DNA of 64,000 nt from Maritimibacter sp. (GTDB taxonomy: Bacteria > Pseudomonadota > Alphaproteobacteria > Rhodobacterales > Rhodobacteraceae). The notes under the pieces are model-generated. The model worked only from the letters and a program-made list of their open reading frames with translations, was not told the DNA's origin and searched no databases. Below, one piece after another: positions 22,525 through 31,983 of this stretch. The translations under genes were made by a program, and so were the position numbers. The stretch's first letter is position 1. The number at the start of each line of letters is the position of its first letter. The stretch spans positions 2,516,001-2,580,000 of the forward strand of contig CP051232.1 in assembly GCA_017792445.1 (NCBI GenBank), in the 5' to 3' direction.

Positions 22525-23619
22525 ATGTACCAAGGCTGGTTCCGTCTGTTTCTGGCGGCGCTGGTCGTCTATGCGCACTATTTCCCAAACATCGGCAACA
22601 CCGGCAAATACGCGGTGTTCAGCTTCTACCTCGTCTCGGGGTACCTGATAACGGCCGTGACCTGCGGCCGTTATTCCGATGGTGTCCGGGGCTTCGCCGC
22701 GTTCCTTGTGAACCGGGTCCTGCGCATCTATCCCGCCTATGTCGCCGCGTCGCTGTTCTCGCTTGCGGTGATCCTGCACGCGCCGGACGTGGCGGCGCGG
22801 ATCTCGCCCTACATGCACGTGCCGGACAGCCTGACGGGCTGGCTGCCGCAGGGTCTGATCTTCGGCGCGCTGACCCCGGCAGGGAAGGCCGACGCCCTGT
22901 TCGTTCCCGTCGCGTGGAGCCTGAATGTCGAGCTGGTCTACTACGTCCTGATCGCGGGGCTGCTGGGACGGTCGCTTGCGGTCTGCACCGCGTGGTGGTG
23001 GGCGTCGCTGGCGGTGGCGCTGGGCTATGGCGTGTTCGGGGATATAGACCGGCACTATTTCTCGTTCGTCAGCCCGTCGATCAGCTTCGCGACCGGCGCG
23101 ATGCTGTACCATCATCGCGGCCGGGTGTTCCGCGCCTTGCACGGCGCCCCGATCCCCCGCGTTTTCGTGGGAAGCCTAGCGGCTTTCGCCGTGTTCGTGT
23201 TCTGGCCCGAACCGATTGGCGCGTATCTTTATGCCGTCCGGGGCCTGTCGCTGGCCGAGGTGCAGGCCCGGCTGTGGATCGTGGACGCCTTCTGGCTGGT
23301 TCTGCTGATCGTACCCTTCGCCGCCGCGTCGCTGATGCTGTCGCTGGCGCCGACCCCCGGGGCAAACGAACAAAGCCGCCGCGCCGCGCGGCTCTCGGCC
23401 TTTTGCGGCGACCTGTCTTACCCGATCTTCCTTCTGCACTGGCCGGTTCTGGTGCTGGTCACCGCGCTGTTCGGCGGCTCGGGCGGTTTCGGCCCTGAAC
23501 GCGAGCGGGTCTATTCCGTGCTCGCCCTTCCCGTGGTCATGGGTCTGTCGGCCTTGGTGGTGCTTCTGGTCGAACGCCCGATGGCCACCACGCGCGCCCG
23601 CGTCCGGCTGGCGGCTTAG
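22525..23619 (+). CDS. Acyltransferase-3 family (OafA-like) polysaccharide acyltransferase
   Basis: A 364-residue protein with about ten membrane helices. It has the N-terminal R-x10-H motif of this family (RLFLAALVVYAH, Arg 7 to His 18), GYLITAV and RRVLRIYPAY-like NRVLRIYPAYV, and the last loop LSYPIFLLHWPV. Acyltransferase-3 proteins move acetyl or other acyl groups onto sugars from the cytoplasmic side. It probably O-acetylates the exopolysaccharide. It is coupled to the glycosyltransferase (4-bp gap) and converges with the polymerase gene. Confidence 0.9.
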   Translation: MYQGWFRLFLAALVVYAHYFPNIGNTGKYAVFSFYLVSGYLITAVTCGRYSDGVRGFAAFLVNRVLRIYPAYVAASLFSLAVILHAPDVAARISPYMHVPDSLTGWLPQGLIFGALTPAGKADALFVPVAWSLNVELVYYVLIAGLLGRSLAVCTAWWWASLAVALGYGVFGDIDRHYFSFVSPSISFATGAMLYHHRGRVFRALHGAPIPRVFVGSLAAFAVFVFWPEPIGAYLYAVRGLSLAEVQARLWIVDAFWLVLLIVPFAAASLMLSLAPTPGANEQSRRAARLSAFCGDLSYPIFLLHWPVLVLVTALFGGSGGFGPERERVYSVLALPVVMGLSALVVLLVERPMATTRARVRLAA

Positions 23620-23626
23620 CCGTTTC

Positions 23627-24868
23627 CTAGACCGGTGCGCGCGCCCGCCGCAACAGCGTGGCCGGCCGGTGCTGCGGCACCGCCAGCCCGTTCGCGATGA
23701 TCAGAAGCAGGCCGAACCACGGCAGATCGTGGACCCGGTCCACCAGCATCAGCGTCAGCGCGAACAGACCGAACGCCACCATGGACAGATCGCGTGGCGC
23801 GATGACGAAGCGATAGACCAGCATCGCAAGGACCAGCGCGGTGAAGGGCAACCCGAATTCCGCAAGCATGACCGAGACGCTGGAATAAGGCTTGTTGGAA
23901 CTGGAACTGATCGCCCAGATGTCCTGCAGGAAGGTCGCCATCACCGTCTGCAAATAGCGCTCGTGGTACTCTGGCGTGAACATGCCCGGAAGATCCGGCA
24001 CGGTGAATGAAGACAGCTCTGCCGTCAGGTGGCTGGTCCACAATGCGGCCTGCCCGCCGTACTGTCCGATGCCGCCGCCGATCCACAAGGTCAGCGGGGC
24101 GTCGTCAAACATGCGGGCGATCAGGGCAAACTGGTAGACCTTCGGATGCAGCCCGAAGACCTGCGCGAAGACGGTCGATACCGTTTCGATCCGGTAAGAC
24201 AGGTAGGACCCGATCAGCACGGTCAGGACCGCCAGCGCGAGGGCTGATTTGACCGGTCGGCGCAGACCATAGCATGACAACCCCGCGACCCCGGCGAGGA
24301 TGCCGATCAGGTAGTTCGGCATCAGGAAGTTGATGACGGACAGAAGCAGAAACCCACGCTTGGCGCGACCGCCGAGGCCGCGTTGACGAAGCTCGCACAC
24401 GATACCCACGAAGCCGAACAGAGTGACGATCCGCGCGCCGCCAAGGCCGAAGGTGGCATAGTAATAGTCGGGCAGGAAATGCACGTACGGGAGCCTCAGC
24501 GGAAAGCCCATGCGGATCAGGCTGACAAGGCTGGTCGCCGCGATGACGACCTGAAACAGGCGGATCAGCCTTGTCGGGTCAATCCATTCGCGATCCGGTC
24601 CGGCGCCGAAGGCCCCAAGCAGGAATGCGAAGCACAGCGCGTATTCCAGCACCGCGACGGTGCCCGACACATTCGCCGTCATCGCGTTCGCCGCGAAGGC
24701 GACGGTCAGGAACAATAGCACCGGCACTTGCGCTGGCACCCAATCCCGCCAGCGGACAAGGGCCAGCGGCGCAAGGCTGTAGGCCGGATAGCTCAGCGCG
24801 GTGCGTGGCAGGAAGGTCAGCACGGTCACGGCAGCATAGACCAGCGTCCCGGCGCGGACGCTCACCAT
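23627..24868 (-). CDS. Wzy/O-antigen ligase-like polysaccharide polymerase
   Basis: A 413-residue membrane protein with about ten hydrophobic helices and a large loop (about residues 270-330, containing GGGIGQYGGQ) typical of Wzy/O-antigen polymerases and ligases. There is no catalytic motif to check in this family. The ATG at 24868 is inside the 3' end of the sulfotransferase gene (7-bp overlap), so the two are coupled. The open frame extends much farther upstream (to 25471), but that part lies over the sulfotransferase gene in another frame and has no hydrophobic pattern, so I start it here. It would join repeat units of the exopolysaccharide. Confidence 0.75.
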   Translation of the reverse strand: MVSVRAGTLVYAAVTVLTFLPRTALSYPAYSLAPLALVRWRDWVPAQVPVLLFLTVAFAANAMTANVSGTVAVLEYALCFAFLLGAFGAGPDREWIDPTRLIRLFQVVIAATSLVSLIRMGFPLRLPYVHFLPDYYYATFGLGGARIVTLFGFVGIVCELRQRGLGGRAKRGFLLLSVINFLMPNYLIGILAGVAGLSCYGLRRPVKSALALAVLTVLIGSYLSYRIETVSTVFAQVFGLHPKVYQFALIARMFDDAPLTLWIGGGIGQYGGQAALWTSHLTAELSSFTVPDLPGMFTPEYHERYLQTVMATFLQDIWAISSSSNKPYSSVSVMLAEFGLPFTALVLAMLVYRFVIAPRDLSMVAFGLFALTLMLVDRVHDLPWFGLLLIIANGLAVPQHRPATLLRRARAPV

Positions 24869-25719
24869 GGCAGCGGCCGGTTCAGCAGATCGGCAAGGCG
24901 GGCGTTCTCTGGTGCGAAGGTCGTGCTGAGCCGCGCCAGAATTTCCGGCGGAACACGGCCGGCATAGACGCCGACGTTGCGCGGACGGACCAGAGGCGGC
25001 GTGTGCGGCGGAAGGCCGAGAAAGGCATGCACCTCGGCAAGAACGGCAAGCGGTTCGGCGAAGAACCTGTCGCTGGTCTCGATCAGGAAGTTCTCGCGCG
25101 GGAAGAGGGCGAAGTACCGCTTCAACTGCTCGGCGTATCGTCCGCGACCGACATAGGCAAAGCTTTGCCCCTGTGTCCGGTGCTCGTGCCTGCGGCCAAG
25201 CAAGACCCCGGCGTCCGGGCCGGTGCGCCGCGGTTCGGCGTCCAGCGCCTTTGCCAGCGTCAGGGGTTCGTAGCCAAGCCGCCGCTCGTGGAAATAGTGC
25301 GAAATCGCCCGGTCCACGGGATCCCGCAGCAGGACGATGAACCGCGTGGTCGGGGGCAACGTGTCCGCGATCCGCCGCGCGGCTTCTGGCACGAACAGGT
25401 AGCACGGTGTCGCCTCTCCCGTGAGGGCGGTGCCGTCCGGAAAGTTGGACCGATACCAATCCGGCCCCCATCGATGGAAACGGTCGAAATACGAGATTTC
25501 CTTGGTGCGCGCCGCAGCGGTTCCGGGATGGCGCATGATCAGGTCATACAATGTCGTGGTGCCCGCCTTCTGCGCGCCCAGTATCAGGAAGTCCGGCAGC
25601 CGCCCGGTCTGCCCGGACAAATGTCGCAGCTTCTGAACGCCCCGCCGGGCAAGGTACACCTCGGGCCGGATCAGGTTGCGGACCGTCTGCGGCAGGACCT
25701 TGCGGGCGACCGTGTCCAT
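24862..25719 (-). CDS. PAPS-dependent sulfotransferase (heparan-sulfate type)
   Basis: A 285-residue protein with the 5'-phosphosulfate loop (FLILGAQKAGTTTLYDLI, about residues 44-61), the 3'-phosphate site (FIVLLRDPVDRAISHYFHE, about 127-145) and TKEISYFDR in the acceptor region. These are the marks of the heparan-sulfate/Stf0-like family that transfers sulfate from PAPS to a sugar hydroxyl. It is 3 bp downstream of the flippase gene and overlaps the polymerase gene. Its place in an exopolysaccharide cluster indicates a sulfated polysaccharide. Confidence 0.88.
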   Translation of the reverse strand: MDTVARKVLPQTVRNLIRPEVYLARRGVQKLRHLSGQTGRLPDFLILGAQKAGTTTLYDLIMRHPGTAAARTKEISYFDRFHRWGPDWYRSNFPDGTALTGEATPCYLFVPEAARRIADTLPPTTRFIVLLRDPVDRAISHYFHERRLGYEPLTLAKALDAEPRRTGPDAGVLLGRRHEHRTQGQSFAYVGRGRYAEQLKRYFALFPRENFLIETSDRFFAEPLAVLAEVHAFLGLPPHTPPLVRPRNVGVYAGRVPPEILARLSTTFAPENARLADLLNRPLPW

Positions 25720-25722
25720 CGC

Positions 25723-27006
25723 TCAGCCCGCCCGAAGCCGCCGGAAGGACCACGGCAGGATGCGAAGCCGCGCGTGGCAGACCCACAGAACGTTGAGGTT
25801 CCAGCCGATCATCGCAACGGCGGCGCCTGCGGCGGCCCCGGTCAGCCCGCCCATCGTTGCGCCCAGCCAGACAAGGGCAGGGGTCGCCACGCTCCACCCG
25901 CCCATCACGAAGGTCGCTGCCTTTTCAAGTCCGGCCATGTTCAGCAGCATCGCGTTGGGCCCGCACAGCGTGTTGCCGACCTGCCCGAGGATCAGAAGTG
26001 TCAGCGCCGGGGCCGCCGCACGGTAGCTGTCCGAGAACAGGCCAAGCGCGAAAGGCCCCGCCACGGCAAGGATCAGCCCGCCGCCGACCGCGATGCCGCC
26101 GGCCATCAGCGCGCCAAGGGTCATCACCCGGCGCACGGCCTCGACCCGACCGGCGTGGAAGTCGCGCGACAGAACCGGCGCGACGACCTGGTTCACCGCG
26201 ATCAGGGCAATCGACAGAAGCTTGGCGATCCGGTCGGCGGCGAAATAGGCACCGCCAGCCGCCGGGCCCAGCAACAAAGCCACGACGATGGTGCCCGAGT
26301 GGCTGCCCAGCGGGCCCGCCGCCGCGCCTGCCCAAAGCCAGACCGAGGTTCGGTTCATCTGCTGCCTGTCGCGCGTCGGAAGGATCTGCGGCTTGACCCG
26401 CCGCGCCGACAGGTTGGCGAACTGCGCCAGCGTCACGACGCCCAGCGTACCCGCCGCCAGCCAGATCAGCGACACGCCAGAGGACCTGCCCGCGATCAAG
26501 ACCGCGCTGATCGCCAGACACCGCCAAAGAACCTCGCGCCCGGCCAGCGCCGTCACCACCGCGCCCTGCGCCCGAAGCGCGGCCTGCGCGACCTCGCTCA
26601 GCGCGAAGGCGAGCGTCATGGCAACCAGCGCCAGCGGCGCCTGCAGCACCAACGGCGTGGCAGGCTGTACGAACGAAAGGATCAGCCAGACCAGCGCGAG
26701 GGCGCCGCTTCCGGCCAAGCAGGCCGCCACGGCCCGCAGCAAGGACCATCGCAACGCGGCTTCGGCATAGCCGCGTCCATAGGCCTCGTCATAGGCGGGC
26801 CAGAACCGCAGCACGGCTAGGTGCTGCCCGCCGGTAAAGGCAAAGCCAAGGATCGTCGCCAGCGAGAAGACCGCAGCGAAGATGCCGTACTCGGCATCCG
26901 TCGAGGCGCGGGCGGCGACCAGCAGGAACAGGAAGGCAAGGCAGATCCCGGCCAGCTTCAGAAGGGCGGCGAGCAGGGTGGTTTTCAGCAAATGACCTGT
27001 TCGCAC
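25723..27006 (-). CDS. Wzx-like polysaccharide flippase (MATE/PST family)
   Basis: A 427-residue protein with about twelve membrane helices and the MviN/MATE-type signature of Wzx flippases: a hydrophobic N-terminus (LLKTTLLAALLKLAGICLAF), short loops and paired helices. It would move lipid-linked repeat units to the periplasmic side. The start is GTG at 27006. It is the first gene of the minus-strand EPS unit flippase-sulfotransferase-polymerase. A TTAA-rich patch at 27084-27116 (CTTAAGAAACCGTTACC and others) upstream contains a weak CtrA-like sequence. Confidence 0.85.
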   Translation of the reverse strand: MRTGHLLKTTLLAALLKLAGICLAFLFLLVAARASTDAEYGIFAAVFSLATILGFAFTGGQHLAVLRFWPAYDEAYGRGYAEAALRWSLLRAVAACLAGSGALALVWLILSFVQPATPLVLQAPLALVAMTLAFALSEVAQAALRAQGAVVTALAGREVLWRCLAISAVLIAGRSSGVSLIWLAAGTLGVVTLAQFANLSARRVKPQILPTRDRQQMNRTSVWLWAGAAAGPLGSHSGTIVVALLLGPAAGGAYFAADRIAKLLSIALIAVNQVVAPVLSRDFHAGRVEAVRRVMTLGALMAGGIAVGGGLILAVAGPFALGLFSDSYRAAAPALTLLILGQVGNTLCGPNAMLLNMAGLEKAATFVMGGWSVATPALVWLGATMGGLTGAAAGAAVAMIGWNLNVLWVCHARLRILPWSFRRLRAG

Positions 27007-27132
27007 GGGCGCGGCCTTTCGGTTGCGATGCGGCGACGCCTTTTATCTCAAGAATGATTGAAACGAATGCGGCGCGCCGGACGAGCCCTTAAACCTTCGT
27101 TCGGATTGCTTAAGAAACCGTTACCGAAACCG

Positions 27133-29331
27133 CTACCAGAGCAAGCCGCCCACGAGTTTGACCGAGTGCGCTCCGGTGTTTTCGACCGAAAGGGTCAGCG
27201 CGTGCCCGAAGGGCTCGACGCTGGCGATCGACAGGACGATATCCGTGGCGGTGGTTCCCACGGTCAGACCCGCATCATGCGTGGTCACGGTGCCGATGAC
27301 GGCAGAGGTCGACGCCCCTCCGTCGCGGCGCAGCAAAACGGGCACCTCGACATAGGCGTCGGCGTTGGTGGTAGCCTGACGCAGGCTCAGCGCCAGCTTC
27401 ACGTGCGACCGAAGGTAGGTGCTGGATTGCATCGCGGCGTCGCGCAGGTTCAGCGTATAGGCCCGCGTCTGTCCGCCGCTCAGCGTGTCGCGCGCGATGG
27501 CGCAGCGATAGGCGTCGGTCGCGACGTCGCCCGCGTTGTCGAACCGCACGCCGTCCTTGTTGTAGTAAAGGCGCAGGTCGGTCTGCATCGTCGGCGTGCC
27601 GGTGGGCAGCCGGACATAGACCGTCTGGAAGCCCAGCCCATCGTTGTCGCCGAACGCCCATTGCCCCGCCGAAAGCGTTCCCGGCGTGCCCGCGCCAAGG
27701 TCGCCCGACTCGAACAGCACGCCGTCCGGTCCATCGATGAACGGGTCCGTCCCTTCGCCATAGTCGTTGTTGTCACGCAGGTAATACTCGTCCGTGCCGC
27801 TGCCGGACGGGCTCCACTCGTAGATGTCGGCAAAGTCCGGTTCGCGCAGGTCCATCACCGGCAGGATGCCGGTCACGTTGTTGCCCTGCCAGACAAGGCC
27901 GTCGTGCTGTTCGCAACTGGCGGCGATCAGCGGCGACGGCGCGCCCTTCGACGGCGAAGGCTTCGACGAGCGAGTCTGGAACACGTTGTTGGTCAGGCTG
28001 GAACAACTCGACCCCAGCATGTTGATCGACCGGCGACCGTCCGGCGTCAGGTCCGCGCCCCATCCGGCGCCCTTGAAGATGTTGCCGCAGACGTTGATAT
28101 GGCGCGGCTTGTCGGTGCCCGAGCGCTCGAAATAGATGTCGTTGCCGGCGTTGCGGTCGAAGGTGCAGTTGGCGATCAGGATCTCGTTGGCGTTCCGTCC
28201 AAGGTAGATGCCGTAAGCCGCCTCGTCGAGGTTCGCGCCCGACCGCTGGAACTCGATGAAACAGGTCTGCACCGTGACCTGACCGCCGTTCAGGTAAAGC
28301 GCCCGGTTGCGGTTCGCCGAGAAGGTCGAGCGCAGCAGGAAGCTGTCCTTGCAGTTGCGCAGCCCCCACGCGTTGTTGCGCACCACGCAGAACCGCATGT
28401 CGAGACCGCCCAAGGGCGACCCCACGCCGCCGTTGATGCCGAAGTTGAAGTCAAGAATCTTGACCCCCTGCATCTCTAGCCGGCTGGAACCTTCGGCCTC
28501 GATCCCGTTGCCCGCGCCTGCGTCGGTGCCGCCGTTGCCGTCCATGTCGAAGTTGGTCAGCCGGACGCGGCTGCCGACGGTGAACATCGTGTCGGCATCG
28601 CCCCTCCGGATCAGGCGGGTGCGCCCGTTCGTGGTGACGTTCTCGTAGAAAGAATACAGCGTGCCGTCGATCCAGACATCGTCGGGAACCACGATGTCGC
28701 CCACGACCATCGGCCCGGGCGGAAGCAGCACCAACCCGCCACCCGACGCGGCCGCGCGGTCGATGGCTTTCTGCATCGCCGCGCTGTCATCCGTCACGCC
28801 GTCCAGCGCCGGACCGAACTGCGCGACCGAGATCCGGTTCGCCCCGTTCGCAGCGGCCACCAGTTTGATGCCACCCAATGTCGCACAATCGCTGGTGGCG
28901 GCGCTGCCGGTGACTGCGTAAACGAAGCCGCTTTCCTTCACCTCGACAAGATCGCCCGCGCGGATCTTCTGCCGCCCGGTTCCTCCGTCATACGACAGCG
29001 ACCGGTCCGCCAGCAGGTCGGGCAAGCGCCGGAAGCTGCGCACGACATCACCGCTGTCGCTGCGGATCACCACATCGTCCTGTTCCACGATCACGTCCCC
29101 GGTGCGGGATCGGATCACGACGCGGTAATCGCCGTCGACCAGAAAGCATCGCTCGAACGTACCCGCCGCGTCGGCGCGCAGCGGATTGGCCAGCAAGGCG
29201 GTCAGGTCCGCATCGCGAAACAGCTGCGCCAGCGTGTCCGTCCCGGCGATGTAGACGGACAGCCGCGCCGAAGGGACGGCAGAGGGGTAATAGGCAATCT
29301 GGCTTGGATCGTTGGGGTTCAGCTGTCCCAT
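27133..29331 (-). CDS. Tailspike-like right-handed beta-helix protein in the EPS locus
   Basis: A 732-residue protein without a signal peptide. About residues 1-130 resemble the N-terminal attachment domain of phage tailspikes (MGQLNPNDPSQIAYYPSAV, then AAGTFERCFLVDGDYRVVI). Residues 150-480 form a right-handed parallel beta-helix of pectate-lyase type: it opens QFGPALDGVTDDSAAMQKAI and has many rungs with NNxF and Asn ladders. The last 250 residues are a beta-rich C-terminal part. No other phage genes are present. The context suggests a glycan-binding or glycan-cleaving protein for the local polysaccharide, perhaps a lyase that releases or trims it. The ATG at 29331 has GGGAAGAA upstream. 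Confidence 0.78.
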   Translation of the reverse strand: MGQLNPNDPSQIAYYPSAVPSARLSVYIAGTDTLAQLFRDADLTALLANPLRADAAGTFERCFLVDGDYRVVIRSRTGDVIVEQDDVVIRSDSGDVVRSFRRLPDLLADRSLSYDGGTGRQKIRAGDLVEVKESGFVYAVTGSAATSDCATLGGIKLVAAANGANRISVAQFGPALDGVTDDSAAMQKAIDRAAASGGGLVLLPPGPMVVGDIVVPDDVWIDGTLYSFYENVTTNGRTRLIRRGDADTMFTVGSRVRLTNFDMDGNGGTDAGAGNGIEAEGSSRLEMQGVKILDFNFGINGGVGSPLGGLDMRFCVVRNNAWGLRNCKDSFLLRSTFSANRNRALYLNGGQVTVQTCFIEFQRSGANLDEAAYGIYLGRNANEILIANCTFDRNAGNDIYFERSGTDKPRHINVCGNIFKGAGWGADLTPDGRRSINMLGSSCSSLTNNVFQTRSSKPSPSKGAPSPLIAASCEQHDGLVWQGNNVTGILPVMDLREPDFADIYEWSPSGSGTDEYYLRDNNDYGEGTDPFIDGPDGVLFESGDLGAGTPGTLSAGQWAFGDNDGLGFQTVYVRLPTGTPTMQTDLRLYYNKDGVRFDNAGDVATDAYRCAIARDTLSGGQTRAYTLNLRDAAMQSSTYLRSHVKLALSLRQATTNADAYVEVPVLLRRDGGASTSAVIGTVTTHDAGLTVGTTATDIVLSIASVEPFGHALTLSVENTGAHSVKLVGGLLW

Positions 29332-29540
29332 GCTTGTTCTTCCCGCGTTGTCCCCACGGCCGGGGATGGATGTCGTGCAGCGTCGGTGCGGGGGCAAAGA
29401 TGGTTCAGCCTTCGTTAATTTGGCCCGAAACCACCGCGCGGTGCCCGCCCATGGCCCGCGCGGGTCCGGGGCGGCATTTCTTGACTGTCGTCTGGAACGC
29501 CAATCTGATTTTCTGCGCGGGAATGGTTGGGGCGTGCGGA

Positions 29541-30509
29541 ATGACCACGGCAAGGATCTGGAAGGAAAGGCTAATCGGCGTCTGGCTTGCCGGGACTACC
29601 GCCGTTCTGGCGCTTGGCCTGTTCAGCCATGTCTTCCCGTCCGCAGACCCGCTTCTGGGTACGCTGGCGCGCATGACGGACAGCGCGCGCGTTCATCTGC
29701 TTGGGCTGGCGGTGATCCTTGCCCTTGGCCTTGCCATCCTCGGCGTGCGCTGGATCGCCGCTGCGGTCACGGTCGCCGCAGTCGTGGGATTTGGCTTTCT
29801 GGCGGTCGACTACCGGTCCCGCATCGCCCCGGTGGGCGAGCGGGCGGACCTGACGATCTTGTGGTACAACGTCTTCAAATTCAACGAGTTGGACGTCAAC
29901 GCCTTTGCTGATGGGGTCCGGGCAAGCGGCGCGGACATGGTGATCCTGGCCGAGGCCGAACCGGCGATGGACCTGCCGCCGCTGGTCGCGGACGTCTACC
30001 CGCACCGGATGGGGTGTCAGAATGTCGACCCCGAAGACTGCAACCTGATGGTCCTGTCCAAGGAACCGCTCGACGCCGCAGACATGCAGCCGATGTCGAT
30101 GGGCCCCGAGCGTCTGGCCCGCATCCGGGTCGAGACCGCCGAGGGCCCGATCGACGTCATCGCGGCGCACATGATCAAGCCGTGGATCGTCGCGATGAGC
30201 CTGCGCGACGAAACCACCGTTTGGCGTGCGATCCTGCGCCGCGATCAGGTGCCCTACATCCTAGTGGGCGACTTGAACGCCGCCCCGTGGAGCGCCCGCC
30301 TGCGCCGCATGGAGAAACGCCACAACCTGCGGCACTGGCGCTGGCCAGAGCCGACCTGGCCCGTCGCCATGGGTCCTGCGGGCCTGCCAATCGATCACGT
30401 GCTCGCCAGCGAGGGCGTCGCCATAACGGACTACGTCACGTGGGCCGGCTACGGCTCGAACCACATGGGCATCATGGCCTCCGTCCAGTTGCAGGACCGG
30501 ACAGAGTAG
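29541..30509 (+). CDS. Membrane-anchored endonuclease/exonuclease/phosphatase-family hydrolase
   Basis: A 322-residue protein with about three hydrophobic N-terminal helices (to residue 90) and a periplasmic or cytoplasmic EEP domain. The motifs present are YNVFKFNEL (Asn), ILAEAEPAM (Glu), VIAAHM (His), LVGDLNAAPWS (Asp and Asn) and GSNHMGI (final His). These are the metal and catalytic residues of EEP enzymes (nucleases, sphingomyelinases, phosphodiesterases). It lies at the end of the EPS locus and converges with the xylA gene after 3 bp. A role in lipid or nucleic-acid phosphodiester turnover is possible. Alternative starts lie upstream; I use the ATG at 29541 with GGGGCGTGCGGA upstream. 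Confidence 0.82.
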   Translation: MTTARIWKERLIGVWLAGTTAVLALGLFSHVFPSADPLLGTLARMTDSARVHLLGLAVILALGLAILGVRWIAAAVTVAAVVGFGFLAVDYRSRIAPVGERADLTILWYNVFKFNELDVNAFADGVRASGADMVILAEAEPAMDLPPLVADVYPHRMGCQNVDPEDCNLMVLSKEPLDAADMQPMSMGPERLARIRVETAEGPIDVIAAHMIKPWIVAMSLRDETTVWRAILRRDQVPYILVGDLNAAPWSARLRRMEKRHNLRHWRWPEPTWPVAMGPAGLPIDHVLASEGVAITDYVTWAGYGSNHMGIMASVQLQDRTE

Positions 30510-30512
30510 CCG

Positions 30513-31811
30513 TCAGACGTAGCGGTTGACGAGGTTCTCCAGCACTTCCTGCCGGCCCGACCGGGGCTGCGGGTCAAGACCCTCTGCCTCGACACGTTCG
30601 GCGATGCTGGCAAGGTCCGACGACAGCAACTCGGTCGACGCGGGCGTCTTCCAAGCGGCATAGCGTTCGCGGCGGGCGGCTTCCAACGCGCCGTCTTCCA
30701 GCATCCGCGCGGCCGCCTTCAGCCCGCGCGCACAGACATCCATCGCACCGGCATGGGCGGCCAGCAGATCCTCGGGGTCCAGCGACTGCCGCCGCAGCTT
30801 GGCGTCGAAGTTGGTGCCGCCCGTCTTGAACCCGCCGCCACGCAGGATCTCGTAATAGGCGAGCGCCACCTCGGGCACGTTGTTGGGGAACTGGTCGGTG
30901 TCCCAGCCGGACTGATAGTCGTTGCGGTTCATGTCGATGGACCCGAACACACCCAGCGCGTTGGCCAGCGCGATCTCGTGCTCGAAGCTGTGCCCGGCAA
31001 GGATCGCGTGACCCTGCTCGATGTTCACCTTCACCTCGGTCTCCAGCCCGTACCGCTGCAAGAAGCCGAACACTGTGGCGACGTCATAGTCGTACTGGTG
31101 TTTGGTGGGTTCCTGAGGCTTCGGCTCGATCAGGATGGTGCCCTTGAACCCGATCTTGTGCTTGTAGTCGACGACCATCGACAGGAAGCGGGCCATGTGG
31201 TCCATCTCGGCCTTCAGGTCGGTGTTCAGCAGGGTCTCGTAGCCCTCGCGCCCACCCCACAGAACGTAGTTCTGGCCGCCCAGCCGATGGGTCGCGTCCA
31301 TGCAGGTCTTCACCGTCGCGGCCGACCACGCGAACACGTCCGGGTCGGGGTTGGTCGCGGCGCCCGACATGAAGCGGCGGTGCGAGAACAGGTTGGCGGT
31401 GCCCCACAAAAGCTGTGTCTTCGACGTCGCCATCTTGCGCTCGAAGATGCCGATGATCTCTTCGAAGTTCTTGCGGCTTTCGGCAAAGCTCGCGCCTTCC
31501 GGGCGGATGTCGGCGTCGTGAAAGCAGAAGAACGGCACGCCCAGCAGGTCGAACATCTCGAACGCCGCCTCTGCCTTCAGCCGCGCGCCTTCCATCGTGT
31601 CACCGAACCACGGACGGTCGAATGTCTGGCCGCCGAAGGGGTCGCCGCCGGGCCATGCGAAGCTGTGCCAATAGGCGACGGCGAACCGAAGGTGGTCTTC
31701 CATCCGCTTGCCCATCACGACCTCGTCCGGGTCATAGTGGCGATAGGCCAGACCGGTCGCGTCGGGGTCATAGGTCAGGGGCGCGGCGTCCCCGAAAAAT
31801 CCAGTGGTCAT
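30513..31811 (-). CDS. xylA: D-xylose isomerase
   Basis: A 432-residue XylA of the long (class II) type. The active site is intact: [13 protein letters not shown] (His about residue 98, Asp), [18 protein letters not shown] (Glu, Lys), [20 protein letters not shown] (Glu, His) and [20 protein letters not shown] with its Asp cluster. It converts D-xylose to D-xylulose using Mg or Mn in the cytoplasm. The ATG at 31811 is preceded by GGAGGA. It lies downstream of the LysR gene and 3 bp from the convergent EEP gene. No xylulokinase is in the window. Confidence 0.96.
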   Translation of the reverse strand: MTTGFFGDAAPLTYDPDATGLAYRHYDPDEVVMGKRMEDHLRFAVAYWHSFAWPGGDPFGGQTFDRPWFGDTMEGARLKAEAAFEMFDLLGVPFFCFHDADIRPEGASFAESRKNFEEIIGIFERKMATSKTQLLWGTANLFSHRRFMSGAATNPDPDVFAWSAATVKTCMDATHRLGGQNYVLWGGREGYETLLNTDLKAEMDHMARFLSMVVDYKHKIGFKGTILIEPKPQEPTKHQYDYDVATVFGFLQRYGLETEVKVNIEQGHAILAGHSFEHEIALANALGVFGSIDMNRNDYQSGWDTDQFPNNVPEVALAYYEILRGGGFKTGGTNFDAKLRRQSLDPEDLLAAHAGAMDVCARGLKAAARMLEDGALEAARRERYAAWKTPASTELLSSDLASIAERVEAEGLDPQPRSGRQEVLENLVNRYV

Positions 31812-31954
31812 GTTCGGGGTCCTCCATCGATTCCGTCGGGAGGAGCCGTGCCAACCGCGCTGTGCGGCAGCATGTCGTGACGTCCTCCCGCGCAAAGCCT
31901 GACGTGGCGGCGCGGGAGCGTCAAACCGTTTCTGGCCCTTTCTCAAGGAGGAGG

Positions 31955-31983
31955 GCAAAGGCCGGCCGGGCGTTACCCGGCCA
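31955..31983 (-). terminator. Candidate stem-loop at the end of the LysR gene
   Basis: A 7-bp stem (GGCCGGG at 31964-31970 with CCCGGCC at 31976-31982) has the LysR stop codon in its 5-base loop. The T-run downstream on the minus strand is poor (CCTTTGCCC), so it may be a weak terminator or pause site between lysR and xylA. Confidence 0.4.

Noticed and set aside
24571-26820. A 749-codon open frame on the plus strand over the flippase, sulfotransferase and polymerase genes
   Set aside because: It covers three recognisable minus-strand genes and has no recognisable motif.
27133-29331. Prophage remnant
   Set aside because: Only the single tailspike-like gene is present; no capsid, tail, integrase or lysis genes or attachment repeats were seen nearby.
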